Positions 1 to 7,543 of a DNA stretch of 25,177 bases are shown here, one piece after another. Below the pieces are notes generated by a model. It saw only the letters and a list, made by a program, of their open reading frames with translations, was not told the origin of the DNA and made no database searches. Both the position numbers and the translations under genes were made by a program. Within the stretch, counting starts at the first letter, position 1. Each line of letters begins with the position of its first letter. The stretch comes from Gammaproteobacteria bacterium (GTDB lineage Bacteria > Pseudomonadota > Gammaproteobacteria > UBA7966): the NCBI GenBank assembly GCA_003485715.1, contig DNIF01000045.1:1-25177 (forward strand), read 5' to 3'.

Positions 1-2
1 CC

Positions 3-779
3 GGCGACATCATCTACCACACCTATATCGCCGATGATGGCCGCCCACGCGTAGATCCAGGTCCGATACTTCGCCAAGGAGAGGCCTTGTCGGTCTTCTT
101 CTTCAACGAGGTCAATCGTGCACGACCGCAGGTGCACTCGCTGCTGTTGCGCATCATGGCTGAGCGCCGGGTCACGGCGTTCAATGCGGAGCACGCCTTC
201 CCGCACCTGACGGTGTTCGCGGACCGCAATCGCATCGAACGCGAGGAGACCTTCGAGCTTCCTGCGGCCGCACGGGATCGCTTCCTGATGGAAGTGTCGG
301 TCAGCGTTCCAGCGGAAGAGGCCTCACTGCGAGCGCTGATGTTCGACCCTCGCTTTCACGACGTGGATAGCCTCATCGAAGCATTGCCTGAGGGCATCGT
401 GCCCTATCGGGAACTCAATGCGCTCGGAGCCAGACTGCAACGAACGATTCACATCTCGCAGAGCCTGCAGGATTACCTGTTCCGGCTCTGGGGTGCGCTG
501 CGCTACCCTGACCGCAATGGCGTGCGCTTCGACGCCGCCGACACCAGGCGGCTCGTTGCCGGTGGTGGCAGTCCGCGTGGAATGTCCTTCCTGGTTCGGG
601 CGGCCCGGGTACATGCGTGGCTCGAGGGCCGCGAACATGTACTGCCGGAAGATGTGCACGCAGTATTCTTCGAGTGCGTCGCTCATCGCATGTTCTTCCA
701 CCCCGTGTACGAGCATCGGCGCGAGGAAATCGCCCGCCCATTCCTCGAGGCGGTACTGAACGCGGTGCCGGCGCCCTGA
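3..779 (+). CDS. mxaR: MoxR-family AAA+ ATPase, MxaR-like (5' partial)
   Basis: The reading frame is open from the first bases of the window, so the N-terminal part with the Walker A loop lies upstream; 258 residues are visible. The Walker B segment reads VFFFNEVNRA, with the Asn-Glu-x-Asn-Arg-Ala pattern typical of MoxR proteins, preceded by a GPIL segment. The LPAAARDRFLM stretch further on matches the sensor region of the family, and the remainder is the helical lid. MoxR ATPases act as chaperones that insert cofactors or assemble complexes together with vWA partners. The next six genes follow the mxa order S, A, C, K, L, D, which points to maturation of a PQQ (methanol) dehydrogenase. A Bat-type MoxR is the alternative on sequence alone. 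The stop lies 3 nt before the next start. Confidence 0.88.
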   Translation, partial: GDIIYHTYIADDGRPRVDPGPILRQGEALSVFFFNEVNRARPQVHSLLLRIMAERRVTAFNAEHAFPHLTVFADRNRIEREETFELPAAARDRFLMEVSVSVPAEEASLRALMFDPRFHDVDSLIEALPEGIVPYRELNALGARLQRTIHISQSLQDYLFRLWGALRYPDRNGVRFDAADTRRLVAGGGSPRGMSFLVRAARVHAWLEGREHVLPEDVHAVFFECVAHRMFFHPVYEHRREEIARPFLEAVLNAVPAP

Positions 780-782
780 CAG

Positions 783-1664
783 ATGCGCGATCCTGGTGGG
801 TCTCCGGCGGTGACCGTTCAGCGTGTGCCGGAATTCGACTACCGCCGCGGCTGGGCCGGGCGTGGTTTTCTGCCCGGGGGGCATCGCAGCCGGATGCGCG
901 GCGCCGGCGAGCAATTCCGCGAGTACGTTCCGCTCCAGCAATTTCCTGATCCCCGTCGCCTCGATCTGCGCGCCATGGCACGCGATCCAATGGAAGGCGT
1001 CCACGTGCGTGTGTTCGAACGACGTACCGCCATTCGGGTATATCTGGTGGCGGACTTGAGTCGTTCGATGCTCTTTGCACCCGGCGGCGAGAGCGTGCGT
1101 GATTGGCTGCTCGATCTCGCTCGGTCGATTGCGGCGTCTGCTCATGCTGTTGGTGATCGTTTCGGCTTTGTTGGCTGTGCATCCGCTGAGCGGGAGCTGC
1201 CGCACTGGCCCGCACAACGGGCGCGAACGGCGGCATTCGAGGCCATAGAATCCTTGCGCGAGATCAGCCCGGGCAGCACGTCGGATGGGTTAGTCGATGC
1301 GGCGCACCATCTGCCTCGTGAGCGCGCCCTGGTATTTCTGGCCTCGGATTTCCACTGGCCAACGGCATTACTCGATCGGGTACTTGATGCGCTCGGTCAC
1401 CACGATTGCGTGCCTGTCTGGTTCCAGACGCGACAGGCCTTCGACTGGTTGCCGCGTTGGGGCCTGTGCCGGCTCAGGGATCTGGAGTCCGGGGTTTCCC
1501 GTCTCGTGCTGCTGCGCCCCCGGCTGCGAGAGCGGGTGCTCGAGGCCGCCCGCGATCATCAACAGGCGCTGGGCAGGGTGTTCCTCAGTCATGGTCTTTC
1601 ACCCTGTGTGATGGAAGGAGGCTTCGAATGCGATCGCCTCAGCAACTGGTTTCTGGAGGCATGA
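783..1664 (+). CDS. mxaS: DUF58 domain protein, MxaS-like
   Basis: This 293-residue protein has the DUF58 pattern: an FREY segment near residue 46, a basic stretch, an aromatic-poor beta strand, then DLSRSM at residues 91-96. The last is a vWA-like metal-site motif of the Asp-x-Ser-x-Ser type. No signal peptide or clear membrane segment is visible, so it is probably cytoplasmic. DUF58 proteins are nearly always encoded next to a MoxR ATPase and are thought to work with it. In methylotrophs the equivalent gene is mxaS, required for active methanol dehydrogenase, although its biochemical role is not established. The ATG lies 3 nt after the mxaR stop, and the C-terminal end overlaps mxaA. Confidence 0.85.
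   Translation: MRDPGGSPAVTVQRVPEFDYRRGWAGRGFLPGGHRSRMRGAGEQFREYVPLQQFPDPRRLDLRAMARDPMEGVHVRVFERRTAIRVYLVADLSRSMLFAPGGESVRDWLLDLARSIAASAHAVGDRFGFVGCASAERELPHWPAQRARTAAFEAIESLREISPGSTSDGLVDAAHHLPRERALVFLASDFHWPTALLDRVLDALGHHDCVPVWFQTRQAFDWLPRWGLCRLRDLESGVSRLVLLRPRLRERVLEAARDHQQALGRVFLSHGLSPCVMEGGFECDRLSNWFLEA
1615..1621 (+). promoter_or_regulatory. Strong Shine-Dalgarno deciding the mxaA start
   Basis: AAGGAGG lies inside the 3' end of mxaS, six nucleotides before the ATG at 1628. The competing ATG at 1661, which overlaps the mxaS stop as ATGA, has a GGAGG only one nucleotide away, which is too close for efficient initiation. The spacing therefore favours 1628. Confidence 0.6.
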
Positions 1665-2578
1665 GCGTGCGGCTTGCACGTCTTCTGCTCCCGATGGTGC
1701 TGGTCCCGCTTGCGCACGCGGCGGAGCCCACCGTTGTTCTGCGGCTTGAACGGGCAGTCGAACGTCCCTTCGGCGTGATGCTGGGTGATCTGGTCCATAC
1801 GGATGTCCTCATCGAGCTGAATCATCCCTGGCGGCTGGACGTCGCCTCACTGGGTGGACCAGGAGCACGCGATTACTGGGTGGATCTGGTGGAGCAGACG
1901 GTCAGGGAAGAGGCACTGCCGGAGAGTCACCGCTACATCGTCAGTCAGACCTACCAGATGTTCTACTTCAGTCGTGAATCAAAGGCCATGATGGTTCCTC
2001 CCGCCACCGTGCGCCTGATCGGCGGTGGCGAGCCCATGCTGGTGCCCTTACCACCGCTCGAGGTGACGAGTTCCCCGCTTGTCGAGACAGCGGGTCTCAG
2101 GCGCGATGAGCAGGGTTACTACATGCGCCCGGACTCCCGTCCACTCTTGCGCGACCCCGAGCCGCACCGGCAGCGCGCCACGCTTTATGCCCTGCTCGCC
2201 GTACTGCCGGCACTTGTTCTTGCATGGCAGGCAGGCTGGTTCAGCCGACAACTGCGGCCTTTCGCGCGCGCTTGGCGTGCGGTGCGTCGGCAGTCGCAGG
2301 ATGGCACGCAGCTCACGACACTGCGCGCGGCACTGTTGCACGTTCATCGTGCCCTCGACGAAACGGCTGGGCGGCCGGTATTCCTTTCCGATCTTCCGGG
2401 CTTCCTGGAGGGATTTCCTGCCTACGGCGATCTGCGTCCGCGGCTGGAGGCCTTCTACGCAGACTCACGCATGGTGTTTTTTGGCAACCAGGATGAGGCA
2501 TCGAGCAGCGTCGTCACGAGACTCGACGCCGTGCGTGACCTGCTTGCCCATCTTGCGCGTGCGGAGGCACGCGCGTGA
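1628..2578 (+). CDS. mxaA: MxaA-like membrane-anchored periplasmic protein
   Basis: From the ATG at 1628 the protein has 316 residues. It begins with a signal peptide: basic residues 15-18, then hydrophobic residues up to about 31, with a likely cleavage after AHA or AHAA. A periplasmic domain of about 150 residues follows. One transmembrane helix lies at about 182-202, and a C-terminal cytoplasmic domain of about 110 residues completes it. In methylotrophs MxaA, with MxaK and MxaL, is linked to insertion of calcium into methanol dehydrogenase. The call rests on position between mxaS and mxaC and on this topology, since the family is poorly conserved. An alternative start at 1661 would shorten the signal peptide's leading segment but not alter the mature protein. 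The stop overlaps the GTG of the next gene. Confidence 0.72.
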   Translation: MRSPQQLVSGGMSVRLARLLLPMVLVPLAHAAEPTVVLRLERAVERPFGVMLGDLVHTDVLIELNHPWRLDVASLGGPGARDYWVDLVEQTVREEALPESHRYIVSQTYQMFYFSRESKAMMVPPATVRLIGGGEPMLVPLPPLEVTSSPLVETAGLRRDEQGYYMRPDSRPLLRDPEPHRQRATLYALLAVLPALVLAWQAGWFSRQLRPFARAWRAVRRQSQDGTQLTTLRAALLHVHRALDETAGRPVFLSDLPGFLEGFPAYGDLRPRLEAFYADSRMVFFGNQDEASSSVVTRLDAVRDLLAHLARAEARA

Positions 2579-3567
2579 TACCGCTCGGTCTCGACAATCC
2601 AGCCTGGCTGCTGCTGCTGCCACTGGCACTGTTGCCTTGGTTCGGCAACCCGGAGCGTACCGTGCAACATCCCGCTCTTGGATTGATCCCTCCCGATGCC
2701 CTGTCACGCGGGGTTTTCCTCGCCCTGCGCGTGACCGCCTCGGCTACCGTCATCGCGTTGAGTTTGGCGATGTCAGGGCTGCATCTGCGCGAGCAGGTCG
2801 TGAGCCGCTTCGGTCAGGGGGCACATATGGTGTTCCTGCTCGATCGCAGCTCCAGCATGGACGCTGACTTTGCCGGTCGTAACCCCGAGGGGGGCAAGGA
2901 GTCCAAGGCGGCTACCGCCCGTCGCCTGCTCCGTCCTTTCCTGGCGCGCCGGCCCCATGACCTCGTGGGGGTGGTGTCCTTCAGCACGGCGGCCATCCCC
3001 GTGTTGCCGCTCACCGACCACCGACCGGCAGTCGAGGCGGCGCTCGATGTGCTCGACACGCGCGGCCTGGCACTCAGCAACGTGGGCCGTGGACTCTATC
3101 GCGCCCTGGAGGAGTTCAGTCTCGATGCACGGGTGGCTTCGCGGGCGATCGTGCTGGTCTCTGATGGTGCGGCGACCATCGGTGCACGCGCGCAGGAACT
3201 TATCAGGAGACGCTTCAACGAGCGTGATGTGAATCTGTACTGGCTTTTCCTGCACACGGCAGGTGGCGGCGGCCCCCTGGACGAACCCGAGTCAGCGCGT
3301 GATGACAAGCCGAGCGCCATGCCAGAACGCTTTCTGCATAAATTCTTCGGCACCCTGGATGTTGAGTATCAGCTTTTCGATGTGGCCAATGCCGCAGAGG
3401 TCGAAAAGGCGCTCGAAATGATCGGCAAGCTCGAGTCGCACAAGCTGCTGGTGGAGGAGCGCACACCCCGCGTCGATCTCGGGCCGATCTGCATTGGCCT
3501 CGCTCTGGCCGGGCTCTGCGCACTGGTAGCGGCTCGTCTCAGTGAGGTGTCGGCATGGGCGGCTTGA
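2575..3567 (+). CDS. mxaC: vWA domain membrane protein, MxaC-like
   Basis: This 330-residue protein starts at GTG, overlapping the mxaA stop as GTGA. Two hydrophobic segments lie near residues 10-23 and 47-67, and one near 305-322. The layout is that of BatA/MxaC proteins, with the vWA domain between the second and third helices. The metal-site motif DRSSSMD (residues 90-96, complete Asp-x-Ser-x-Ser) and the later LVSDGAATIG segment show an intact vWA fold. In methylotrophs MxaC is needed for active methanol dehydrogenase and is thought to act with the MoxR ATPase. BatA of an aerotolerance operon is the alternative, but the neighbouring mxaD and quinoprotein-associated genes favour MxaC. Confidence 0.82.
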   Translation: MIPLGLDNPAWLLLLPLALLPWFGNPERTVQHPALGLIPPDALSRGVFLALRVTASATVIALSLAMSGLHLREQVVSRFGQGAHMVFLLDRSSSMDADFAGRNPEGGKESKAATARRLLRPFLARRPHDLVGVVSFSTAAIPVLPLTDHRPAVEAALDVLDTRGLALSNVGRGLYRALEEFSLDARVASRAIVLVSDGAATIGARAQELIRRRFNERDVNLYWLFLHTAGGGGPLDEPESARDDKPSAMPERFLHKFFGTLDVEYQLFDVANAAEVEKALEMIGKLESHKLLVEERTPRVDLGPICIGLALAGLCALVAARLSEVSAWAA

Positions 3568-4133
3568 AGCGTGTTCGGGCGGAGGTTCTGTACCGGCTGC
3601 CACTGCTGGTCTTTCTGCTCTTGATACTGCTCTCCGGACTGGAGGGCTGGCGTGCGTGGAGTGCGTTGCAAGTGAATGACCGAATCGCCAATGCCTGGCG
3701 TCTTGCTGACGATCCCCAGCCGGGCGACGCGCCGGAATGGCAGCTTGCCCACGCACTCGGTCTGGTCGAGGCCGGGCGGGTGGAGGACGCACTGAAGCTG
3801 TATCAGACGGTAGTCGCACGCTCTGAGCTGGCGCGCGAGTTCACTGCCATGGCCTGGTACAACTCCGGCAACATCTACCTTCGTCAGGTGATGCAGGAAA
3901 TGGAAGCCGGGCGCCATGAGACAGCCTTCGCCCGCGCGGATCGTGCCAAGCATGCATACCGCCGGGCACTGCGAATGCAGCCTTCGCATTGGGATGCCAA
4001 GTACAACCTGGAAACCGTGATGCACCTGCGGCCAGATCTCCCTCCGGTTGGCGGCGGCAAGGAGGAAAAGCCGGGAGAGAAGCCCGAGGACGCCCCACCC
4101 GAGATCTTCGGCCTGCCCGAGGGGCATCCCTGA
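3555..4133 (+). CDS. mxaK: MxaK-like membrane-anchored TPR-like protein
   Basis: This 192-residue protein starts within the last 13 nt of mxaC. One N-terminal membrane helix (about residues 15-28) is followed by helical repeats. One resembles a tetratricopeptide repeat (HALGLVEAGRVEDALKLYQ), and the last reads YRRALRMQPSHWDAKYNLE. The C-terminal tail is rich in Pro, Glu, Gly and Lys and looks disordered. The domain probably faces the periplasm. MxaK is required with MxaA and MxaL for calcium insertion in Methylorubrum, although the mechanism is unknown. Assignment rests on topology and on position between two vWA genes. BatC-like proteins have a similar design. The stop overlaps the mxaL start as TGATG. 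Confidence 0.72.
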   Translation: MGGLKRVRAEVLYRLPLLVFLLLILLSGLEGWRAWSALQVNDRIANAWRLADDPQPGDAPEWQLAHALGLVEAGRVEDALKLYQTVVARSELAREFTAMAWYNSGNIYLRQVMQEMEAGRHETAFARADRAKHAYRRALRMQPSHWDAKYNLETVMHLRPDLPPVGGGKEEKPGEKPEDAPPEIFGLPEGHP

Positions 4134-5284
4134 TGCAGTTCCGGAGTGCAATCAGGGATCGCTGGTTTCTCCTGCTGGTGGGATCGGCATTGGCGCTGCT
4201 CGTCGCCCTGGCGGGCCCGCGCTGGCCAGCGCAGCAGCCGGTGTGGTCACACCTGTTCATCCTCGACATCACGCGCAGCATGAACACGGAGGACTACAGC
4301 CTCGGAGGGAGACCGGTATCCCGGCTCGAGTACCTGCGACAGGCACTGCTGTCTACGCTGGCGGAACTCCCCTGCGGATCTCACGCGGGGGTTGGGGTCT
4401 TCACCGAACGTAACAGCACCATCCTCGTGATGCCGGTGGAGGTCTGCGAGAATTTTGGTGCCATCGAACAGACGGTGCGTCAGCTCGACTGGCGCACGGC
4501 CTGGGCCGGAGACAGCAACATCGGCAGGGGGCTCTACAACACCCTGCAACTCGTGCTGGATGCCCGTAACCGCGGCCTCCTGCCTGCACATACGGGTCTC
4601 GTGTTCATGACCGACGGGCATGAGGCACCACCGGTGAACCCCAACTACGAGCCTGATTTCAGCGACCTGGCGGCGGGCGAGGGCGGGGACGGCGTGGTGG
4701 CCGGTGCCGTGGCGCTCGCCGCCCAGCACGAGCGCGCTGCCGCAGAGCAACCGGCCTTCGAGGGCGAGAAGGGGCTCGTGCGGGGCTTGCTTGTCGGCGT
4801 TGGAGGTAGGGGTTTGAGTCCCATCCCGCGGCTGCGCGAAGACGGCACCCAGGATGGCTACTACGACGAAACGGACGTGCAGCAAGCCACGCGCTTCGGC
4901 GATCCCACTCCGGAGGAGCGGGCTGGAATCGCGGGCTTCGAGGCGCGCAACGCACCGTGGGGCCGGGATGCCGCAACCGGCACCGAGCACTACTCCTCGG
5001 TACGCGAGGACCACCTGCGCATGCTCGCCGAGTCCAGTGGCCTCACGTATCACTACCTCGAGCACGCAGCCGGTCTCGGCCAGGCGCTGGCTCGCGAGGA
5101 ATGGGCCCTGCCCCTACGGACGACCGTGCCCCTGCGCAGCTATTTCGTGATCTGCGCACTGTTGCTGCTGTGCGCGGGCCTGTTGGCGGCCCTGCCACTG
5201 TCACGATTCGCTTCGCCTGCACCGACAGCCGCCGGAAGCACGCCACGAGGCGCTGCAATCACCCCGCTACACCCATCAACCTGA
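4133..5284 (+). CDS. mxaL: vWA domain membrane protein, MxaL-like
   Basis: The ATG at 4133 overlaps the mxaK stop (TGATG), giving 383 residues. An N-terminal helix (about 10-28) and a C-terminal helix (about 335-355) flank a vWA domain. Its metal-site motif is DITRSM (residues 45-50), with Thr in place of the first Ser of the usual Asp-x-Ser-x-Ser. The second motif reads FMTDGHEAP (158-166). A long insert (about 180-300), rich in Ala, Glu and Gly, separates the later strands. MxaL is one of the proteins needed to load calcium into methanol dehydrogenase in Methylorubrum. An in-frame reading upstream into mxaK exists, but overlap coupling and the membrane helix favour this start. Confidence 0.8.
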   Translation: MQFRSAIRDRWFLLLVGSALALLVALAGPRWPAQQPVWSHLFILDITRSMNTEDYSLGGRPVSRLEYLRQALLSTLAELPCGSHAGVGVFTERNSTILVMPVEVCENFGAIEQTVRQLDWRTAWAGDSNIGRGLYNTLQLVLDARNRGLLPAHTGLVFMTDGHEAPPVNPNYEPDFSDLAAGEGGDGVVAGAVALAAQHERAAAEQPAFEGEKGLVRGLLVGVGGRGLSPIPRLREDGTQDGYYDETDVQQATRFGDPTPEERAGIAGFEARNAPWGRDAATGTEHYSSVREDHLRMLAESSGLTYHYLEHAAGLGQALAREEWALPLRTTVPLRSYFVICALLLLCAGLLAALPLSRFASPAPTAAGSTPRGAAITPLHPST

Positions 5285-5306
5285 GACCAGAGAGGAGTCC
5301 CTGACC

Positions 5307-5858
5307 GTGTCCCGTTCCCTTGCCATCTGCAGATCACTGCTGCTCGTCCCCGCCCTGTTACTGCCCACGCTCTCCCAGGCCCATGGGCCCACTCCACAAA
5401 AGGTGGACGAGGAGATCGCGATTGCGGCGAGTCCCGATGTCGTCTGGGGCCTGGTTGGTGACTTTGGTGCGATCGCCGCCTGGCATCCCGGGGTCAAGGA
5501 GGCACGCGCAAGCGGTGGCAATGAGGCCGGCAAGGCCGAACGCGAACTCACGCTCGCCAACGGCGAGCGCATCGTGGAAGGCCTTGACGAGTATGAGGCC
5601 GAGAAGCGGATGCTCGGTTATCGCCTCTCCCGCGAAAATCACGCGGCCATGCCGGTGAGCTTCTATTCCGCCACCCTCGAGGTAGTGGACGACGGCAAGG
5701 GTGGCTCCGTGGTCAAGTGGGGCGGCCGCTTCTATCGTGCCGATACCGGAAACTTCCCGCCCGAACATCTGAATGATGCCGCGGCGGTGGCAGCCATGAC
5801 CGACTTCTTCCGCAGTGGTCTCGAATCCCTGCGCGTCGTGGCGGAAAAGGCACCCTGA
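5307..5858 (+). CDS. mxaD: MxaD-like periplasmic SRPBCC protein
   Basis: This 183-residue protein starts at GTG with an AGAGGAG ribosome binding site about 10 nt upstream. A signal peptide covers residues 1-25 (cleavage after SQA, before HGPTPQ). The rest is one START/polyketide-cyclase-like (SRPBCC) domain, recognisable from IAASPDVVWGLVGDFGAIAAWHP near residues 38-60 and a long C-terminal helix. MxaD is a periplasmic protein of about 17-20 kDa reported to aid the interaction of methanol dehydrogenase with its electron acceptor cytochrome cL. Size, export signal and position after mxaL fit. It starts 22 nt after mxaL, and its stop overlaps the next start as TGATG, which ties the kinase gene to the same transcript. 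Confidence 0.85.
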   Translation: MSRSLAICRSLLLVPALLLPTLSQAHGPTPQKVDEEIAIAASPDVVWGLVGDFGAIAAWHPGVKEARASGGNEAGKAERELTLANGERIVEGLDEYEAEKRMLGYRLSRENHAAMPVSFYSATLEVVDDGKGGSVVKWGGRFYRADTGNFPPEHLNDAAAVAAMTDFFRSGLESLRVVAEKAP

Positions 5859-7417
5859 TGCGGACAATCTCCTGTCCAGCCCCGATACCAGACTGGGTGG
5901 CGGGAGACGCATCATCTGCTCCGCGCAGAGGCGAACGCCTCGCTGTGGAGTCTGCGTCCGCAACGCAAGGGGGGCAGGGTATGGCCGAAGGCGAGCGGAA
6001 GGACGTGGCCGGCTTGCTGTCGGTGGTGCCTCCGGGCCGGACCTGGTCGCTTGCGTTCTCCATGCTGGCGACCACCCTGGGTATCGTGTTGCTGGGGCTC
6101 ATCGCCTCTTTCCTGCTGGTGCTCTCCAAGGCCCCAGCCAGAGTGCACGCAGAGTGCGAATCAGCCATGGACCTCGCAAGACGGCTGATTCGCTCTGCCG
6201 AGCGTTCAACCTTTGGAGCCCCGGCGGCCGAACGGCTGCATGACACCATACTTGCCTTGCGTGAATTCCGGCATCTGGAGGTGCAGATTCAGGGTGGATC
6301 GGGCCTGGGCGCTGCGGCTCAGGCGGGAGCGAGCGGTCCATTGCTGCTTCTTCACGACACCGAAGCCACTGCCCGTCGGCCACCGGAGGAAGTCCCGGCC
6401 TGGCTCCTGGGTTGGATGGGGCGGGCGGTACGAGACATTCCTCCACTCAGGGTGGGGCACCATCCACTCATTGGTACGGTGCTCGTGCATCCCCAGCCCT
6501 ACGATGAGGCCAGAGAGTTCTGGGAAGAGCTACGTGTAGCGATCGGCTATCACCTCATGTTGTTTCTGTTGGTCTCGATAGTGCTGTTCCTGGTGATTCA
6601 GCGCGGCCTGCGCCCCCTGCGAGAGCTGCAAACGGCATTCGAGCGGCTGGGGAGGGGTGATTTCTCCCGACCAGTGGTCGAGGAAGTCCCCGCGGAGCTG
6701 CGGGCAATCCACGTCTCCTTCAACCACACCGCACGGCTCCTGGAGCACGCGCAGCGCGAGCATGCGTCGTTGTCCCGGCAACTGTTGCGTCTGCAGGAGG
6801 AGGAGCGCGCCTCGATCGCCCGGGAGCTGCATGATGAACTGGCCCCCTACCTCTTCTGCATCCGGCTCGATGCCTCATCCAATCTGGCACTCGAGGACGA
6901 AACTCCCATGGAGGAGGTCCGCGAAACCTTCGTTTCCATCGACGAGAACGTCTCGCAGATCCAGGCTCGCATTCGCGACCTGCTGCATCGTCTGCGGCCT
7001 GTGGATATCGACGTTCATGGCTGGCCCGAGGCCCTGGTCACGTTGCTCGATGGTTTCAGGACCCGTTTCCCCCGCATCGATTTCAATCTGGATGCGAGCG
7101 GTCTGGATGTCGTGAGTGACGACACCATGCGAGTGTCAATCTATCGCATCGTCCAGGAATGCCTGACCAACGTCGTGCGACATGCGGATGCCGAGCGGGC
7201 ACGCGTGGCAGTACGTTGCCTGCCGCACGCAGCGGGCGGGCCGGGGATATTGATCGAGGTAACGGATGACGGGCGCGGTCCCCCGGCCCAGACGGCCTGG
7301 GGGCGCGGCTTGATCGGGATGCGCGAACGGGCGCAGGCCCTGGGGGGCTCGCTCGATGTGCTGGCGGGCTCACCTCGTGGGACCCGTGTCATGGGACGGA
7401 TACCGCTACCGGCCTGA
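5858..7417 (+). CDS. NarX/UhpB-type sensor histidine kinase (MoxY-like)
   Basis: This 519-residue membrane kinase has transmembrane helices at about 64-90 and 229-249 enclosing a periplasmic sensor domain of about 140 residues. A HAMP linker (about 250-302) follows, then a HisKA_3 dimerisation helix with ERASIARELHDELAPY. His325 is the predicted phospho-acceptor. The ATPase domain has IVQECLTNVVRHA (N box, 431-443), VTDDGRGP (468-475) and GRGLIGMRERA (482-492). This class phosphorylates LuxR/NarL-type response regulators. Paracoccus MoxY, which controls methanol oxidation, is of this class, so a similar role is inferred from context. No response regulator is encoded in the window. The ATG at 5858 overlaps the mxaD stop. 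An ATG at 5981 (residue 42) is an alternative that drops a low-complexity leader. Confidence 0.88.
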   Translation: MRTISCPAPIPDWVAGDASSAPRRGERLAVESASATQGGQGMAEGERKDVAGLLSVVPPGRTWSLAFSMLATTLGIVLLGLIASFLLVLSKAPARVHAECESAMDLARRLIRSAERSTFGAPAAERLHDTILALREFRHLEVQIQGGSGLGAAAQAGASGPLLLLHDTEATARRPPEEVPAWLLGWMGRAVRDIPPLRVGHHPLIGTVLVHPQPYDEAREFWEELRVAIGYHLMLFLLVSIVLFLVIQRGLRPLRELQTAFERLGRGDFSRPVVEEVPAELRAIHVSFNHTARLLEHAQREHASLSRQLLRLQEEERASIARELHDELAPYLFCIRLDASSNLALEDETPMEEVRETFVSIDENVSQIQARIRDLLHRLRPVDIDVHGWPEALVTLLDGFRTRFPRIDFNLDASGLDVVSDDTMRVSIYRIVQECLTNVVRHADAERARVAVRCLPHAAGGPGILIEVTDDGRGPPAQTAWGRGLIGMRERAQALGGSLDVLAGSPRGTRVMGRIPLPA

Positions 7418-7454
7418 GTCGCGCGTGCACGGCCTGCAAATTACGGATGAAGAC

Positions 7455-7476
7455 CGGCGCCTGGCACACGGCGCCG
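7455..7476 (+). other. Inverted repeat between kinase and SoxYZ-like genes
   Basis: A 7-bp perfect stem (CGGCGCC at 7455-7461 with GGCGCCG at 7470-7476) encloses an 8-nt loop within the 126-nt gap. There is no T run after it, so it is not a standard intrinsic terminator. It could be an attenuator or mRNA-processing site, or chance in GC-rich DNA. Confidence 0.3.
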
Positions 7477-7543
7477 TTCCCGGCGCAGGGAGCAGCCGGA
7501 TGGTTCGGGATCGGGGCTAACGCCAGACGGAGGCAATCGAGAC

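Noticed and set aside
324..1236. Two long antisense frames over mxaR and mxaS
   Set aside because: Both are shadows of the plus-strand genes, rich in Arg, His and Pro, and resemble no protein family.
3..5284. Reading the first six genes as a Bat aerotolerance operon
   Set aside because: The domain set overlaps, but the RSACKLD order with a periplasmic MxaD-like protein and the quinoprotein-associated SoxYZ-like and propeller genes fits a mxa block better.
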